The notes beneath the pieces were generated by a model. That model worked only from the letters and a program-made list of their open reading frames with translations, had not been told where the DNA came from and made no database searches. Both the position numbers and the translations under genes were made by a program. DNA of 64,000 bases from Halobacillus_B rhizosphaerae (lineage in GTDB: Bacteria > Bacillota > Bacilli > Bacillales > Halobacillaceae), in NCBI RefSeq assembly GCF_046719735.1, contig NZ_JAUTWQ010000008.1, positions 124,001 to 188,000 on the forward strand, written 5' to 3'. Below, in pieces: positions 24,978-33,349 of the stretch; position 1 is the stretch's first letter, and each line of letters starts with the position of its first letter.

Positions 24978-25137
24978 CCTCTTCAGCTCCTTTAAAAATA
25001 TTTCATGAATTGAAAAATATGGATATTTTTAGTTTACCATAAGTGATTGTGAAGTGCATTTGGTTCGCTTGCAGGCTTATTATTCTTGCTGGTTGAAATG
25101 AGAGAGACTAATGAATGGGGGAATTCCCAATTTATGT

Positions 25138-25143
25138 TAAAAT
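25138..25143 (+). promoter_or_regulatory. Extended -10 promoter element
   Basis: TG-T-TAAAAT (25135-25143) upstream of the 80-aa membrane protein and the DUF2268 lipoprotein. Confidence 0.5.
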
Positions 25144-25202
25144 GATACAAGGAGGCTTGTTCAAAAGTGGTATGGGGTAGTGATGGGAAAGGAGCGCCAT
25201 GT

Positions 25203-25445
25203 ATGGCATCAGAAAAGGTATCTTATGTATTCTACTGGTCTATTGTAATTGTAGGGATTCTGTCCTTTGTCATGCCTTTCCTGCATGAGTATGGCATAGT
25301 GACCACTTTAATCCTCACCTTTCTCTGCAGTTTATTCAGCTGGGCATTCGCCATGATGATGGGAAAACGCCGTTTAGCTTATATTAGCGTACTCCTGTTA
25401 ATTAGCCCTTATGTTTTCCTGTTTTCCAAATATTTTATCTCATGA
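25203..25445 (+). CDS. Small membrane protein
   Basis: An 80-aa protein with three hydrophobic segments and no recognised domain. AAAGGAG is upstream of ATG 25203, about 9-10 nt away. Its stop lies 20 nt before the lipoprotein start, so the two are probably co-transcribed. Confidence 0.6.
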   Translation: MASEKVSYVFYWSIVIVGILSFVMPFLHEYGIVTTLILTFLCSLFSWAFAMMMGKRRLAYISVLLLISPYVFLFSKYFIS

Positions 25446-25465
25446 TTGTAAAAAGGGGGCAGTAC

Positions 25466-26473
25466 ATGAGGAGACGAATCACCTTATGCTTGGTATTTAT
25501 ATTATTTGTTCTCACAAGCTGTCAAAGTACGTCTGATCAAGCTAACAGCAAATCGAAGAATGAAATGACTGATCAATCAGATGAACAATCCTCTTCCCAA
25601 GAATCCTATAAACTATCCTATAAAGGACAAACCTTTCATATCATCTACTTAGATCAAGCGGTGCTCGAATTTGCGAATCTTGTGAAGGAAGATTCATCCT
25701 TAGATAGAGAGAAGATTTACAATGAAAAGGTGATCCATACCTTTCAAGAGCTTGCCTCTCAAAACGAGGTGAAGATTGGAACTGGATATCTTGACTATTT
25801 TTCTTCTCGTACAAATATCGGGAAGCTAAAAGAGAATGCGATTAAAGTAAGCGAGCAGAAAGAGAACATTAATGAAGCAGTGAAAAAAGCCATACATAAG
25901 TCAGTCAACCGTCTTTCTGGCGGAGACAAGACACTTTTTATTAAGCCGTTGAATCCTGATGAGTATGACGCCATTTACAAAATGGAAGGAGTGGCAGGAG
26001 TGGCATTCTCAGAGGATGCTATTTTGCTGGAAATTGATCCTTCTTATAAAGAAGATATGCTTACGTATACGGTAGCGCACGAATATTTACATACGGTAGA
26101 AAGAGAGAAGGGTAACGGAGAAAAATATAGCGTATTAGACTTAATTGTCGGTGAAGGAAAAGCCGATGCGTTTGCCCATATGGTTTATCCAGAGAAACAG
26201 GTCCCCTGGGCCAAGCCCCTGTCTGAACCATCCCAAAAGAAAGCTTTTGACCAGCTGCGCTCCTATATCTATTCTTATGATTATCATGTCTATGCTGCGT
26301 TTGTAAATGGAAATCCGCAGAAGGGGATCCCGCAATGGGCCAGTTACAAACTAGGGGGCAAGATTACACAAAGTTATCTGGATAAACACCCTGATGAATC
26401 TGTAGATGAATGGGTGAAGCATAAGGGAAGGGAATTTCTGCAAGGCAGTGCCTATCGTGACTTGCTCCATTGA
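25466..26473 (+). CDS. DUF2268 lipoprotein, putative zinc metalloprotease
   Basis: Surface lipoprotein (335 aa): signal peptide with lipobox LTSC (Cys19), then a Ser/Gln/Asp-rich linker, then a DUF2268 domain. The zincin motif HEYLH is at 205-209 and a third-ligand candidate Glu/Asp lies in GEGKADAFAH. The fold is predicted to be a gluzincin-like peptidase acting outside the membrane. ATG 25466 follows AAGGGGG. The substrate is unknown. A hot-dog-fold gene follows 38 nt downstream. Confidence 0.87.
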   Translation: MRRRITLCLVFILFVLTSCQSTSDQANSKSKNEMTDQSDEQSSSQESYKLSYKGQTFHIIYLDQAVLEFANLVKEDSSLDREKIYNEKVIHTFQELASQNEVKIGTGYLDYFSSRTNIGKLKENAIKVSEQKENINEAVKKAIHKSVNRLSGGDKTLFIKPLNPDEYDAIYKMEGVAGVAFSEDAILLEIDPSYKEDMLTYTVAHEYLHTVEREKGNGEKYSVLDLIVGEGKADAFAHMVYPEKQVPWAKPLSEPSQKKAFDQLRSYIYSYDYHVYAAFVNGNPQKGIPQWASYKLGGKITQSYLDKHPDESVDEWVKHKGREFLQGSAYRDLLH

Positions 26474-26511
26474 AAGCAGTCCTTTCCAACAAACAGAAAG
26501 GAGGAGGATTA

Positions 26512-26889
26512 ATGGTTTTGCAAGTTGGAGATACCATTACGTTTGAACGAACATTTACAGTCAGCGACGTGGAATTATTCACCCGTGTTTCTGGTGATGA
26601 AGGTTCCCATCATACCTCTCCTGATGAAGAGGGAAGACTTGTCGTTCAAGGGTTACTGACCGCAACGCTGCCGACGAAAGTAGGAGGCGATCATAATGTG
26701 TTGGCTCGCAAGATGACTTTTGAGTTTTTACGGCCTGTATTTACCTCGGATACCATTGTATGTGAAGTAACAATGGAAAAATACGAAAAGCAAGATGACA
26801 ATCGAACCGCAATCGCTGCTTCTTTTAGTTGTGCTAATCAGAACGAAAAGGAAGTAGTGAAAGGAGATTTTTCCGGGGTGATTCTTTAA
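26512..26889 (+). CDS. MaoC-like hot-dog-fold dehydratase
   Basis: A 125-aa single hot-dog domain (QVGDTITFERTFTVSDVELFTRVSGDEG..., VQGLLTATLPTKVGG, FEFLRPVFTSDTI), as in MaoC-type (R)-specific enoyl-CoA hydratases. The catalytic Asp-x4-His pair is altered: the usual D-x-N-P-x-H is replaced by DEGSHHTS, which still offers an Asp and His. AAAGGAGGAGG precedes the ATG. Whether it is active or a degenerate hot-dog protein is open. Confidence 0.75.
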   Translation: MVLQVGDTITFERTFTVSDVELFTRVSGDEGSHHTSPDEEGRLVVQGLLTATLPTKVGGDHNVLARKMTFEFLRPVFTSDTIVCEVTMEKYEKQDDNRTAIAASFSCANQNEKEVVKGDFSGVIL

Positions 26890-26904
26890 AAATAGAATTT
26901 AGAT

Positions 26905-26950
26905 AAACGCGTGGAATGAGATTTCTAAATCTGATTTCACGCGTTTTTCT
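26905..26950 (+). terminator. Terminator after the hot-dog gene
   Basis: Stem AAACGCGTG / CACGCGTTT (26905-26913, 26938-26946) with an inner AGATTT/AAATCT stem, then TTTTTCT. Confidence 0.88.
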
Positions 26951-26998
26951 ATTCCTTTTAACCTCGCCCTTATTTTAAGTTTTATAGCTGAGCCAGGA

Positions 26999-27439
26999 TC
27001 ACTTGGTTTTGGTTAATAATTTTAGAATAGCGCTGGGCTTCTTAATCCGGCAATTATGGAAAGAAGTAATTTTCCATGAGCCGGACTCTTTACTGAGAAC
27101 ATTAGTATTAATGGAGCTTCTCTTCTCTGAGAAGTTCTTCTGCCATTTCATTTTTGTGTTTCCAATACAATAAGCGATCGCCGTCTCCTCATTTAAAAAA
27201 CGTATATCCGTAACTTCCCCTTTCATCTTTGAACCTTTTAATATTCCTGTAAACAACTGATCGTGAATGGTTTCTACTTCTCTCTTTCCTTTAATGTGCT
27301 GTCCATTAAAGGTTATATAATCAACATGGTCTGTAAACTGATCGGCGAATTTTACGGCATCTCCTTCACTCCAAGCGGTAAACAGCTGTTGGAACACGTC
27401 CTTGATTTGTTCAGTATCGGTCGGGTTGCTCACTCTCAT
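26999..27439 (-). CDS. SnoaL-like / SgcJ-EcaC family protein
   Basis: A 146-aa NTF2-like cone-fold protein. The pattern IKDVFQQLFTAWSEGDAVKFADQFTDHVDYITFNG is that of the SgcJ/EcaC family (DUF4440-like). Members bind small hydrophobic ligands or act as isomerases; no catalytic residue can be fixed here. It begins 3 nt after the stop of the PadR gene, with GGAG inside that gene, so it is the regulated partner of PadR. Confidence 0.85.
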   Translation of the reverse strand: MRVSNPTDTEQIKDVFQQLFTAWSEGDAVKFADQFTDHVDYITFNGQHIKGKREVETIHDQLFTGILKGSKMKGEVTDIRFLNEETAIAYCIGNTKMKWQKNFSEKRSSINTNVLSKESGSWKITSFHNCRIKKPSAILKLLTKTK

Positions 27440-27442
27440 GGT

Positions 27443-28006
27443 TCAGGACTCCTTCTCTATGATTTGATCTTTCACTTCGCAAGCCCAGGTAACTTCGGTA
27501 TCCCAATGCTCAAGCTCTACATCCATAATTCTTAGAATGGAGGACAAATATGTGCTATCGGTTTCACTTGTACCCTCAGGCATTTCATCAAACTCTGCTT
27601 TTTGCTCATGAATGTGTTGGATCGCTTGTGCACAGTAATCGATATAATGGTTCACTAGGTAAAGCTGATCGTCCTCTGCCAATTCACTTAAATAAAGAGC
27701 TTTGATATGAAAAATTCTTTGGTAGTGACTTAGCTGTTTAGTCGTGTCCATCATGATTTCGTGAAAGCGTGTTTCCCCCCCTGCGGTTATTTTATAGGTT
27801 TTGGAAGCGCGGTCTGAAGGAAAGGGGACCTCTTCTGGGGCCGCTTCCTCAATATAATCCTTCTTAAAAAGCTTGTTGAGCAAGGTAGACAAAGTCCCTC
27901 GACTTAGCGACTCCCAGGGGCCAATCGTATCGTTCGCAATTTTATAAATCAGATAGGCGTGCAATGGAAATTTCTTTAATAAAGATAGAACTAGTAATTC
28001 ATACAT
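27443..28006 (-). CDS. PadR-family regulator (long, Vir_act_alpha_C type)
   Basis: Winged-helix repressor (187 aa) with the PadR N-terminal domain (LLVLSLLKKFPLHAYLIYKI..., RGTLSTLLNKLFKKDYIEE) and a C-terminal helical dimer domain. TTAGTAGATG at the start is preceded by GGAGG about 8 nt upstream. The only gene behind it encodes the SgcJ-like protein. The promoter region contains a 12-bp inverted repeat expected to be its operator. Confidence 0.9.
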   Translation of the reverse strand: MYELLVLSLLKKFPLHAYLIYKIANDTIGPWESLSRGTLSTLLNKLFKKDYIEEAAPEEVPFPSDRASKTYKITAGGETRFHEIMMDTTKQLSHYQRIFHIKALYLSELAEDDQLYLVNHYIDYCAQAIQHIHEQKAEFDEMPEGTSETDSTYLSSILRIMDVELEHWDTEVTWACEVKDQIIEKES

Positions 28007-28021
28007 CTACTAACCTCCAAT

Positions 28022-28080
28022 CGGTATAGTTTTATTAAAACCGTTTCTTTAAAACTATACCGTTAACAACAGTTTGTCAA
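28022..28080 (-). promoter_or_regulatory. PadR promoter and operator
   Basis: Inverted repeat CGGTATAGTTTT / AAAACTATACCG (28022-28033, 28051-28062) with a 17-bp spacer. On the minus strand TTGACA (28075-28080) lies upstream, with TATAGT or TAGTTT as the -10, which falls inside the operator arm. Confidence 0.75.
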
Positions 28081-28201
28081 CTCTATTGTAGTTCCTTCAA
28101 ATAGGATGACATTACCTTTATGATGGAATAAAGGTAAGTTAGGAAATAGCTGTTTGGTCAAGGAAATTGTTTTTATGGCCATAAGTGAAAGGGGAATATA
28201 G

Positions 28202-28846
28202 ATGAAATTATTTCATTATCATTGGTGGACGGATAAAATAGAGGAAATGGAAGAGTTTTATCGTGAGCAAGGTTTTGAAACGGATCTTAGAGTGGGAAGG
28301 TTTCAGGGAGAAATGCAGTCCTTTAACCCTCCATTAACTTGAGATGATTTCAGAGATAAACAGGTGACATTTAGAATTATTGAAATGGTCAACGGCCAGA
28401 CGAATCTCACATTCGGTCATGGAACGCAGGATCGATTTGACCATATTGGTATCTTATTACGCGAAACAGAGTATAAGAGAATAGTGGAGAATGCGGAAGC
28501 ACTTAACTGGAAAGTGAGCGAGGGGGAACGAAGAACGTTTATTTCTACACCCTGGAGGTTTAGAATCGAATTGCAGATAAGAACGGAGGTCGTTTCTGAT
28601 CAGAACCATACCCAAATTAAGGCAATGGAAATGGATCTGCCTTTTCAGGAAAATCCTGAATCTATAGCCCGTCTTTTGGGGCTTACTATTGTAGAGCAGG
28701 ACGAAGAAAAAGTAGAGATGGGAAACAAGGATTGGAAACTGGTCTTTTGCAACAAGAATAATTCTTGCTTGTCCTCGGTTTATTTTACAAAATGTAATAT
28801 TCATGCCATAGACCCCGTGGGGACGAAGTTAGTGGGGGAAGGTTAA
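28202..28846 (+). pseudogene. VOC-family gene interrupted by one in-frame stop
   Basis: From ATG 28202 (GGGG site upstream) one frame of 214 codons runs to 28846 with a single TGA at 28340-28342. Before it are KLFHYHWWTDKIEEMEEFY and GFETDLRVGRFQG; after it FRIIEMVNGQTNLTFGHG and DRFDHIGILL. Both halves fit one glyoxalase/bleomycin-resistance (VOC) fold. A change of CGA or TGG to TGA would explain it. It may be a recent pseudogene, a base-call error or a read-through. The downstream part from 28364 could not fold alone. Confidence 0.75.
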
Positions 28847-28940
28847 ATAAACTTTGATTAGATGCAGAGGTGGTTAGGGTTGTAACCCATACATAACTAG
28901 AGATCATAATACGAATTGTTATTGTGAGGTGTAAGCTTGT

Positions 28941-29507
28941 ATGAAAAAGTTTCTATCAGTTGTTTTTTTACTCCTTTTGATAACCGGTTGTACGTCGAAT
29001 GGAAAATTAGACACTGCAAAATTGAAAGTAGATCAAGAGCATGTCCAAACGTTTTATTTACCGGTAGATAAACAAACGGCAGCTGAAGCGGTGCCTTTTG
29101 AAATAGAGTATCCTTCTCAATTTCCATTTAAGTCTGGAGAGACGAAAGTGAACATTACGGATTGGAACCATTCGAAAGGAAAAGTAGTCGTCTCTACCCA
29201 TTTTCCTTCCGTTGAAAAAGAGCAGAAATGGCAGGAAGGATCCTTCACTCAACCAGCGATTCCTGAAGTTATGTACACCGTTGCAAACTTTGATAGGTAC
29301 TACAGTAAGTATGAGAAGCAGAGCGAGTTCAAGAAAGTAACGATGAAAGATGGGGACACCGCGTTGTTTAAGAGGCACGATGAAGTGAATGGGGCAAGTC
29401 TGCACTGGTTTAAGGATGGGAAGGAGTACAATTTGGATCTATTGTATGAGAGCGAAGATGCAGAAAAGTTGAAAGCGGAGTTACTTAAAATGGCGGGCTC
29501 TATATAG
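28941..29507 (+). CDS. Lipoprotein of unknown function
   Basis: A 188-aa lipoprotein with signal peptide and lipobox ITGC (Cys17). The mature part is mixed alpha/beta and resembles uncharacterised Bacillaceae lipoproteins (VPFEIEYPSQFPFKSGE..., DTALFKRHDEVNGASLHWFKDGKEYNLDL), similar in layout to DUF4367-type domains. The start has GAGGTG about 10 nt upstream. No operon partner is present. Confidence 0.75.
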   Translation: MKKFLSVVFLLLLITGCTSNGKLDTAKLKVDQEHVQTFYLPVDKQTAAEAVPFEIEYPSQFPFKSGETKVNITDWNHSKGKVVVSTHFPSVEKEQKWQEGSFTQPAIPEVMYTVANFDRYYSKYEKQSEFKKVTMKDGDTALFKRHDEVNGASLHWFKDGKEYNLDLLYESEDAEKLKAELLKMAGSI

Positions 29508-29703
29508 GTGTTCAATGTCTGACTCGGTGGATAAAAGGTATGGAAAGGGTGTTTGAAAAATCCTAGAGTTAACTATGGGACAACGGAGTCTTTTAAAAGG
29601 TATATGTTTACTTCTCAAGTTGAAAGAAGGGTATATTGCACGAAATGAAAAAATTTAGTCTCTGCCGAAACCGATAACTCAGAATCGCTGGCGCAACTTA
29701 TTA

Positions 29704-30096
29704 TCAGTCTTTTTCTAACTGAAGCGACTCTTCTTGGTCTGCCCACTGAACCTTAAGGTCTATGACATCCCCGTCATTTACTTCAGATTTAATATTATTT
29801 ATATTACTTTTGAAAGACTTACTTGAGGGGCCATCACTAAAGCCGAAGGTGTATTCTTGATTAAATCCACCCATTTCAATTGAATAGGAGAGCTCTTTTA
29901 TAGTTGAAATGTCTTCAAACTCTCCGTCGTAGGTAAGGAGAAGTTGATATTTTCCATGGTCCTTCGCAGACACGTCCACTTTACCTTCCCAGTGTTCACT
30001 GTCTCCTGAATATGTATATCTCGGTGCCGATGAGCATCCGACTAACAAAATGATAAATAATATGCCGAGAATCCCTTTTCTCCATTTTTGTTTCAA
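29704..30096 (-). CDS. Lipoprotein of unknown function
   Basis: A 130-aa lipoprotein: a basic N-terminus, hydrophobic core and lipobox LVGC (Cys21), then an all-beta domain (WEGKVDVSAKDHGKYQLLLTYDGE). No named family is recognised; the beta pattern is Ig-like. GGAGGGGGAAATG lies upstream of the start. It stands alone next to the GC-rich repeat. Confidence 0.75.
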   Translation of the reverse strand: MKQKWRKGILGILFIILLVGCSSAPRYTYSGDSEHWEGKVDVSAKDHGKYQLLLTYDGEFEDISTIKELSYSIEMGGFNQEYTFGFSDGPSSKSFKSNINNIKSEVNDGDVIDLKVQWADQEESLQLEKD

Positions 30097-30239
30097 ATCA
30101 TTTCCCCCTCCATTATACTCAGTTCTCTAGTTCTAATTATTTCAAAAGTCTGACGATTACTCAACCTTTTAGAAATAAAAGGAAGAAGGGAAACTAGTCA
30201 ATGCCCCCAACCAAACAAGGTGAAGCGGGTTACCTTGAA

Positions 30240-30350
30240 AGACCCCTCCGAAACACACTCCGCTTTCGCGGGCGGCTGGTGTGGCTCCTTGTGCAAACAC
30301 TGCAGGGCCACACCTATGCTTTCCTCCCGCAGAAGTCTCCTTGTTTATCC
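30240..30350. repeat. GC-rich dispersed intergenic repeat
   Basis: A stretch clearly richer in GC than its surroundings, with nested inverted repeats GCGGG/CCCGC (30268-30272, 30326-30330) and GGTGTGGC/GCCACACC (30278-30285, 30307-30314). Blocks such as CTCCGCTTTCGCGGGCGGC and CTCCCGCAGAAGTCTCC recall a dispersed noncoding element of Bacillus genomes, known to me from memory. It fills most of the 344-nt gap 30097-30439, which holds no credible gene. Confidence 0.65.
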
Positions 30351-30439
30351 TAATCTAGAAGTATTGGTAGTTATCACTAGATCAGTAGAAATGCTAAGAG
30401 AAATGTATTCAACTTATGGCGGTGATCGATATAAGAATT

Positions 30440-30727
30440 TTAAATAATTTTCTTGAATCTAAATATAAGGGCAGAATTTACGATCATAACAACGGAAAGA
30501 AGTAGGAGCAGCCCTTCTTGAAAAGATACCTTTGTTAAACCTAAAGTGATATCAAAGATAAGCAAAATGGCTCCACCTAAAAGGAATAAGCCCAAAGTTG
30601 ATTGACTCGCTTTCCCCATGATTATTTGTCCTCTTTCGTCTTTTCCTTCTGAGTTCATGAAAGTAGCCCAATGGAAAATGCTGAACGCAAATGGGATGAA
30701 AAATAGAATGCATAGAATTTTTAACAT
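30440..30727 (-). CDS. Membrane protein partnered with an XRE regulator
   Basis: A 95-aa protein with three hydrophobic segments. ATG 30727 is preferred because AAGGAGG lies just upstream inside the HTH gene; a longer reading to 30796 would overlap that gene extensively. It starts one base after the HTH stop, so the pair is co-translated. Two-gene units of a short XRE regulator plus a small membrane protein are common in Firmicutes; the membrane partner may tether or tune the regulator. No family name is assigned. Confidence 0.7.
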   Translation of the reverse strand: MLKILCILFFIPFAFSIFHWATFMNSEGKDERGQIIMGKASQSTLGLFLLGGAILLIFDITLGLTKVSFQEGLLLLLSVVMIVNSALIFRFKKII

Positions 30728-30728
30728 C

Positions 30729-30944
30729 TTATTCCTCCTTGTAAGTAAAAATGTCTTCAATGGATTTGCCAAATACGTTTGAGATCTTAAAAGCAAGAAT
30801 TAATGAAGGATTATATTTATTTGCTTCTAATGATGCAATTGTTTGTCGGCTTACATCTACCTTAGAAGCCAGCTCACTTTGAGACCACCGTTTTTCAGCG
30901 CGTAATAAGTAAATGAAATTTGAAAATTGACCCTTATTTTTCAT
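30729..30944 (-). CDS. XRE-family HTH regulator
   Basis: A 71-aa single-domain Cro/CI-type regulator (LLRAEKRWSQSELASKVDVSRQTIASLEANKYNPSLILAFKI), close to the YgzD/YozG type of short Bacillus HTH proteins. ATG 30944 follows CCAGGAGGAAAATT. It heads a two-gene unit with a membrane protein. DNA and targets are unknown; autoregulation is usual. Confidence 0.88.
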   Translation of the reverse strand: MKNKGQFSNFIYLLRAEKRWSQSELASKVDVSRQTIASLEANKYNPSLILAFKISNVFGKSIEDIFTYKEE

Positions 30945-31041
30945 AATTTTCCTCCTGGGAATAATGTAACATTTTTTTAACAATATGCAAATTATTTTTT
31001 ACATATTTTGAAAAATAAGCAAATGATTTCTCCTCACAAAG

Positions 31042-31081
31042 AAAAAGATTATCTTCAGCCTTTATGGGGGCGAAGATAACC
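31042..31081 (-). terminator. Terminator of the ECF sigma/anti-sigma operon
   Basis: Ten-bp stem GATTATCTTC / GAAGATAACC (one G-T pair; 31047-31056, 31072-31081), followed on the minus strand by TTTTTC. Confidence 0.8.
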
Positions 31082-31097
31082 TTTTAATACGAATAGA

Positions 31098-32540
31098 TTA
31101 ATTTTCATTATTTAATTCAATTTTGATTGGGTTCATTTTGATAGGTTCATCGTTCGAGCTAAATATACCGAATGGAACCATTAAGGAGTAGTCCTTTAAT
31201 TCAAAGTCTTGTCTGTCTTTGATATTAAAGCGTGATTGAAAATGCATCTTTTCTTTATCAATCATTGACCCTTGCCTCCCATAGATTAGGGAATCTTCTT
31301 TTAAAGCTTCATATTGATCCTGACCATCTCCTTCTTCAATTACATCTTCGCTTCTAATTAATTTGATCTGATTGGCAAAATTCATAAGCAGACCATTATT
31401 GTATTTTTCTGGATCAACATGATGAATGTAATAATCCACAACCAATTGATTATTTTTTTCGTAGGTCTTATTTACATCTATCCTATAATTAAATCTTTCA
31501 CTCTTTACTTGAAATGGACTAGATTTCAATGGCTCAATCGTATCGAATTCTTCTTTCCTAATTTCAGGAAATATTTTTAAGTAGTTTGTTCCTTTCTTAA
31601 TTTCGCCGCTGAAAAGTGATTTCTTATGGGTTACTAGAGCCCCATTTTTATGCTGTTCGGACAGAAGGTTTCCGCTTAAATAGGATCCTACTCTGTTCCC
31701 CTGGTCATCCACTATATGAAAGGTAAGTTCGTCTTCCATTCCAATTAATGGTTTTTTCGTAATATAGTCAATTTCTGATGTTGCTTTCCCTTTATGGATC
31801 GCGTTAATGGTGAGAGAATATTTTCTATCTGGAGTAGTAGAAGACGGGGCATTCACTTGAACATTTTCATTGGAAATTTGATGTATTGGAATATCAAATT
31901 TCCAAGTGCCTTTTTTACCTAATATCGAAGTAAATGTAAGCGGCAGAGAAAAGCCATCCTTTAGTTTTAATTTAGGCTGATAAAATTCCATACTACCTAT
32001 GAAAATATTGTCCATTTTTTTTAATCCACTGGAACCACCCGCTAACTGATTTTGTTCACTGCCGTCATATAAATAATAACCAAATCCACTCACAGGGCGT
32101 TGACCTTTATCCATATCTTTAATATTCAGACCATCTCCATCGGCTTTAAAGGTGACTCCAAGCACATTGCCATCATAGTAAGCGCTCGTAATCGTAACGT
32201 CTACTCCATTATCAGACGCTTTTTTATCAAGTTCTGTAACTAACTGATCTTTAAAGAGCTCTACTCCAATAGGGGAAACAGTCTCTTCATAGATTAAGTT
32301 TAATAATGGAATCTTAGCTAGAACCTGTGTGACGGGTGAAAAAAATAAACCAGAAGCAAGAACTACAGCAGCTGCACTTGATGAAAGCAGGCCAGTTAGC
32401 TTTAATTTGGATTTCTTTTTGTTTTGTCTTTTTTCGTTTCTCCCTAACTTCATACCCTCCTCTATGGCATTTTCGATTTCTGCTTTTGGGACTTTAATGT
32501 CTTTTAACTGTTGGTCAAACCATTCTTTTTCCATAAACAT
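31098..32540 (-). CDS. DUF4179 anti-sigma factor
   Basis: A 480-aa membrane protein, probably the anti-sigma factor for the ECF sigma encoded just upstream. A cytoplasmic stretch (1-45) is followed by one membrane helix (about 46-67, LKLTGLLSSSAAAVVLASGLFF) and a large extracytoplasmic DUF4179 domain with a further beta domain. The start ATG 32540 follows GGGAGGGGACG and lies 26 nt inside the sigma gene. Release of the sigma presumably follows a cell-surface stress signal. Confidence 0.87.
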   Translation of the reverse strand: MFMEKEWFDQQLKDIKVPKAEIENAIEEGMKLGRNEKRQNKKKSKLKLTGLLSSSAAAVVLASGLFFSPVTQVLAKIPLLNLIYEETVSPIGVELFKDQLVTELDKKASDNGVDVTITSAYYDGNVLGVTFKADGDGLNIKDMDKGQRPVSGFGYYLYDGSEQNQLAGGSSGLKKMDNIFIGSMEFYQPKLKLKDGFSLPLTFTSILGKKGTWKFDIPIHQISNENVQVNAPSSTTPDRKYSLTINAIHKGKATSEIDYITKKPLIGMEDELTFHIVDDQGNRVGSYLSGNLLSEQHKNGALVTHKKSLFSGEIKKGTNYLKIFPEIRKEEFDTIEPLKSSPFQVKSERFNYRIDVNKTYEKNNQLVVDYYIHHVDPEKYNNGLLMNFANQIKLIRSEDVIEEGDGQDQYEALKEDSLIYGRQGSMIDKEKMHFQSRFNIKDRQDFELKDYSLMVPFGIFSSNDEPIKMNPIKIELNNEN

Positions 32541-33054
32541 CGTCCCCTCCCAACAATTGTTTTAATTCTCTCTTCGCCCGATGCAGTAGTGTTTTTACAG
32601 TGTTCTCCGGCTTCCCCATAGCTTCAGAAATTCTGCGAATAGGAAGATCATGATAGTAGAATAGAATAATGACCGTTTGATAATTGTAATTGAGCTTAGA
32701 GATCGCGGTGATTAAGTCTAGCTTATGTTCAATATTTCCACTGCTATTGCTTGCAACAGGAAAGGTAGTGAAGTCGTCGGTTAATACTATTTTCTTTTTC
32801 TTATTGAGTAAGTCATAGCATTTGCGAATTAAAATCGTCGTTAACCAGGAACTGAAATATTCTGGTTTTTTTATTTGATGGATTGTTGTGAATGCTTTAT
32901 ATATGGTTTCTTGAAGAATATCTAAGGCGTCTTCTTTATTTCGGACGTAAAGAAAAGCAGTCTTGTACAACTTATCGCTTTCTTTTCTAATTAATCCTTC
33001 AAAGGCATCTTCATCTCCTTTGATCGCCTTTGTTATGGCTTTGATTTCATTCAA
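32515..33054 (-). CDS. ECF RNA polymerase sigma factor
   Basis: A 179-aa sigma-70 group 4 factor. Region 2 includes LYKTAFLYVRNKEDALDILQETIYKAF and region 4 includes LNYNYQTVIILFYYHDLPIRRISEAMGKPENTVKTLLHRAKRELK. The start is TTG 33054 with GGAGGGTTAAAA upstream. It overlaps the DUF4179 gene, a typical sigma/anti-sigma arrangement. The regulon is unknown, and it probably includes its own operon. Confidence 0.92.
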   Translation of the reverse strand: MNEIKAITKAIKGDEDAFEGLIRKESDKLYKTAFLYVRNKEDALDILQETIYKAFTTIHQIKKPEYFSSWLTTILIRKCYDLLNKKKKIVLTDDFTTFPVASNSSGNIEHKLDLITAISKLNYNYQTVIILFYYHDLPIRRISEAMGKPENTVKTLLHRAKRELKQLLGGDDVYGKRMV

Positions 33055-33349
33055 TTTTAACCCTCCTTACTTATGAGAGCGTTAAGGACTTCAAAAAGTT
33101 TCAAATTGTTGTATGGGTAATTAAGTTATTAGTTTGTTTCTATATGTAATATAGATTATTTAAAAGCTGTTTTATGTCTAAGGAAAGATAAGTTTATTCT
33201 CGTCGAGCATGCCGTGCTCCACTTTGAAAATGTCGGATATAGAATATACTCTAAAGGAAAGGGATCGTATTTATGACAGTATGTAAGAGCTTTTCATCTG
33301 GTTTACTTTTATAGGATCGATAAAATCAAATTTGAGAGGTGGGTAAGGT
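33055..33349. other. Intergenic stretch, no gene supported
   Basis: This AT-rich gap separates the ECF gene from the 219-aa gene. It contains a short hairpin GAGCA/TGCTC (33205-33219) and a 13-codon ORF with no convincing context. No clear promoter for the ECF operon could be fixed. Confidence 0.5.

Noticed and set aside
28364..28846. A separate 160-aa gene starting after the TGA
   Set aside because: The start lies in mid-domain without a ribosome site, and the frame continues directly from the upstream half, so one broken VOC gene is the better reading.
30220..30447. A 75-codon plus-strand ORF
   Set aside because: It is laid over the GC-rich repeat, has no ribosome site, and its residues reflect repeat composition.
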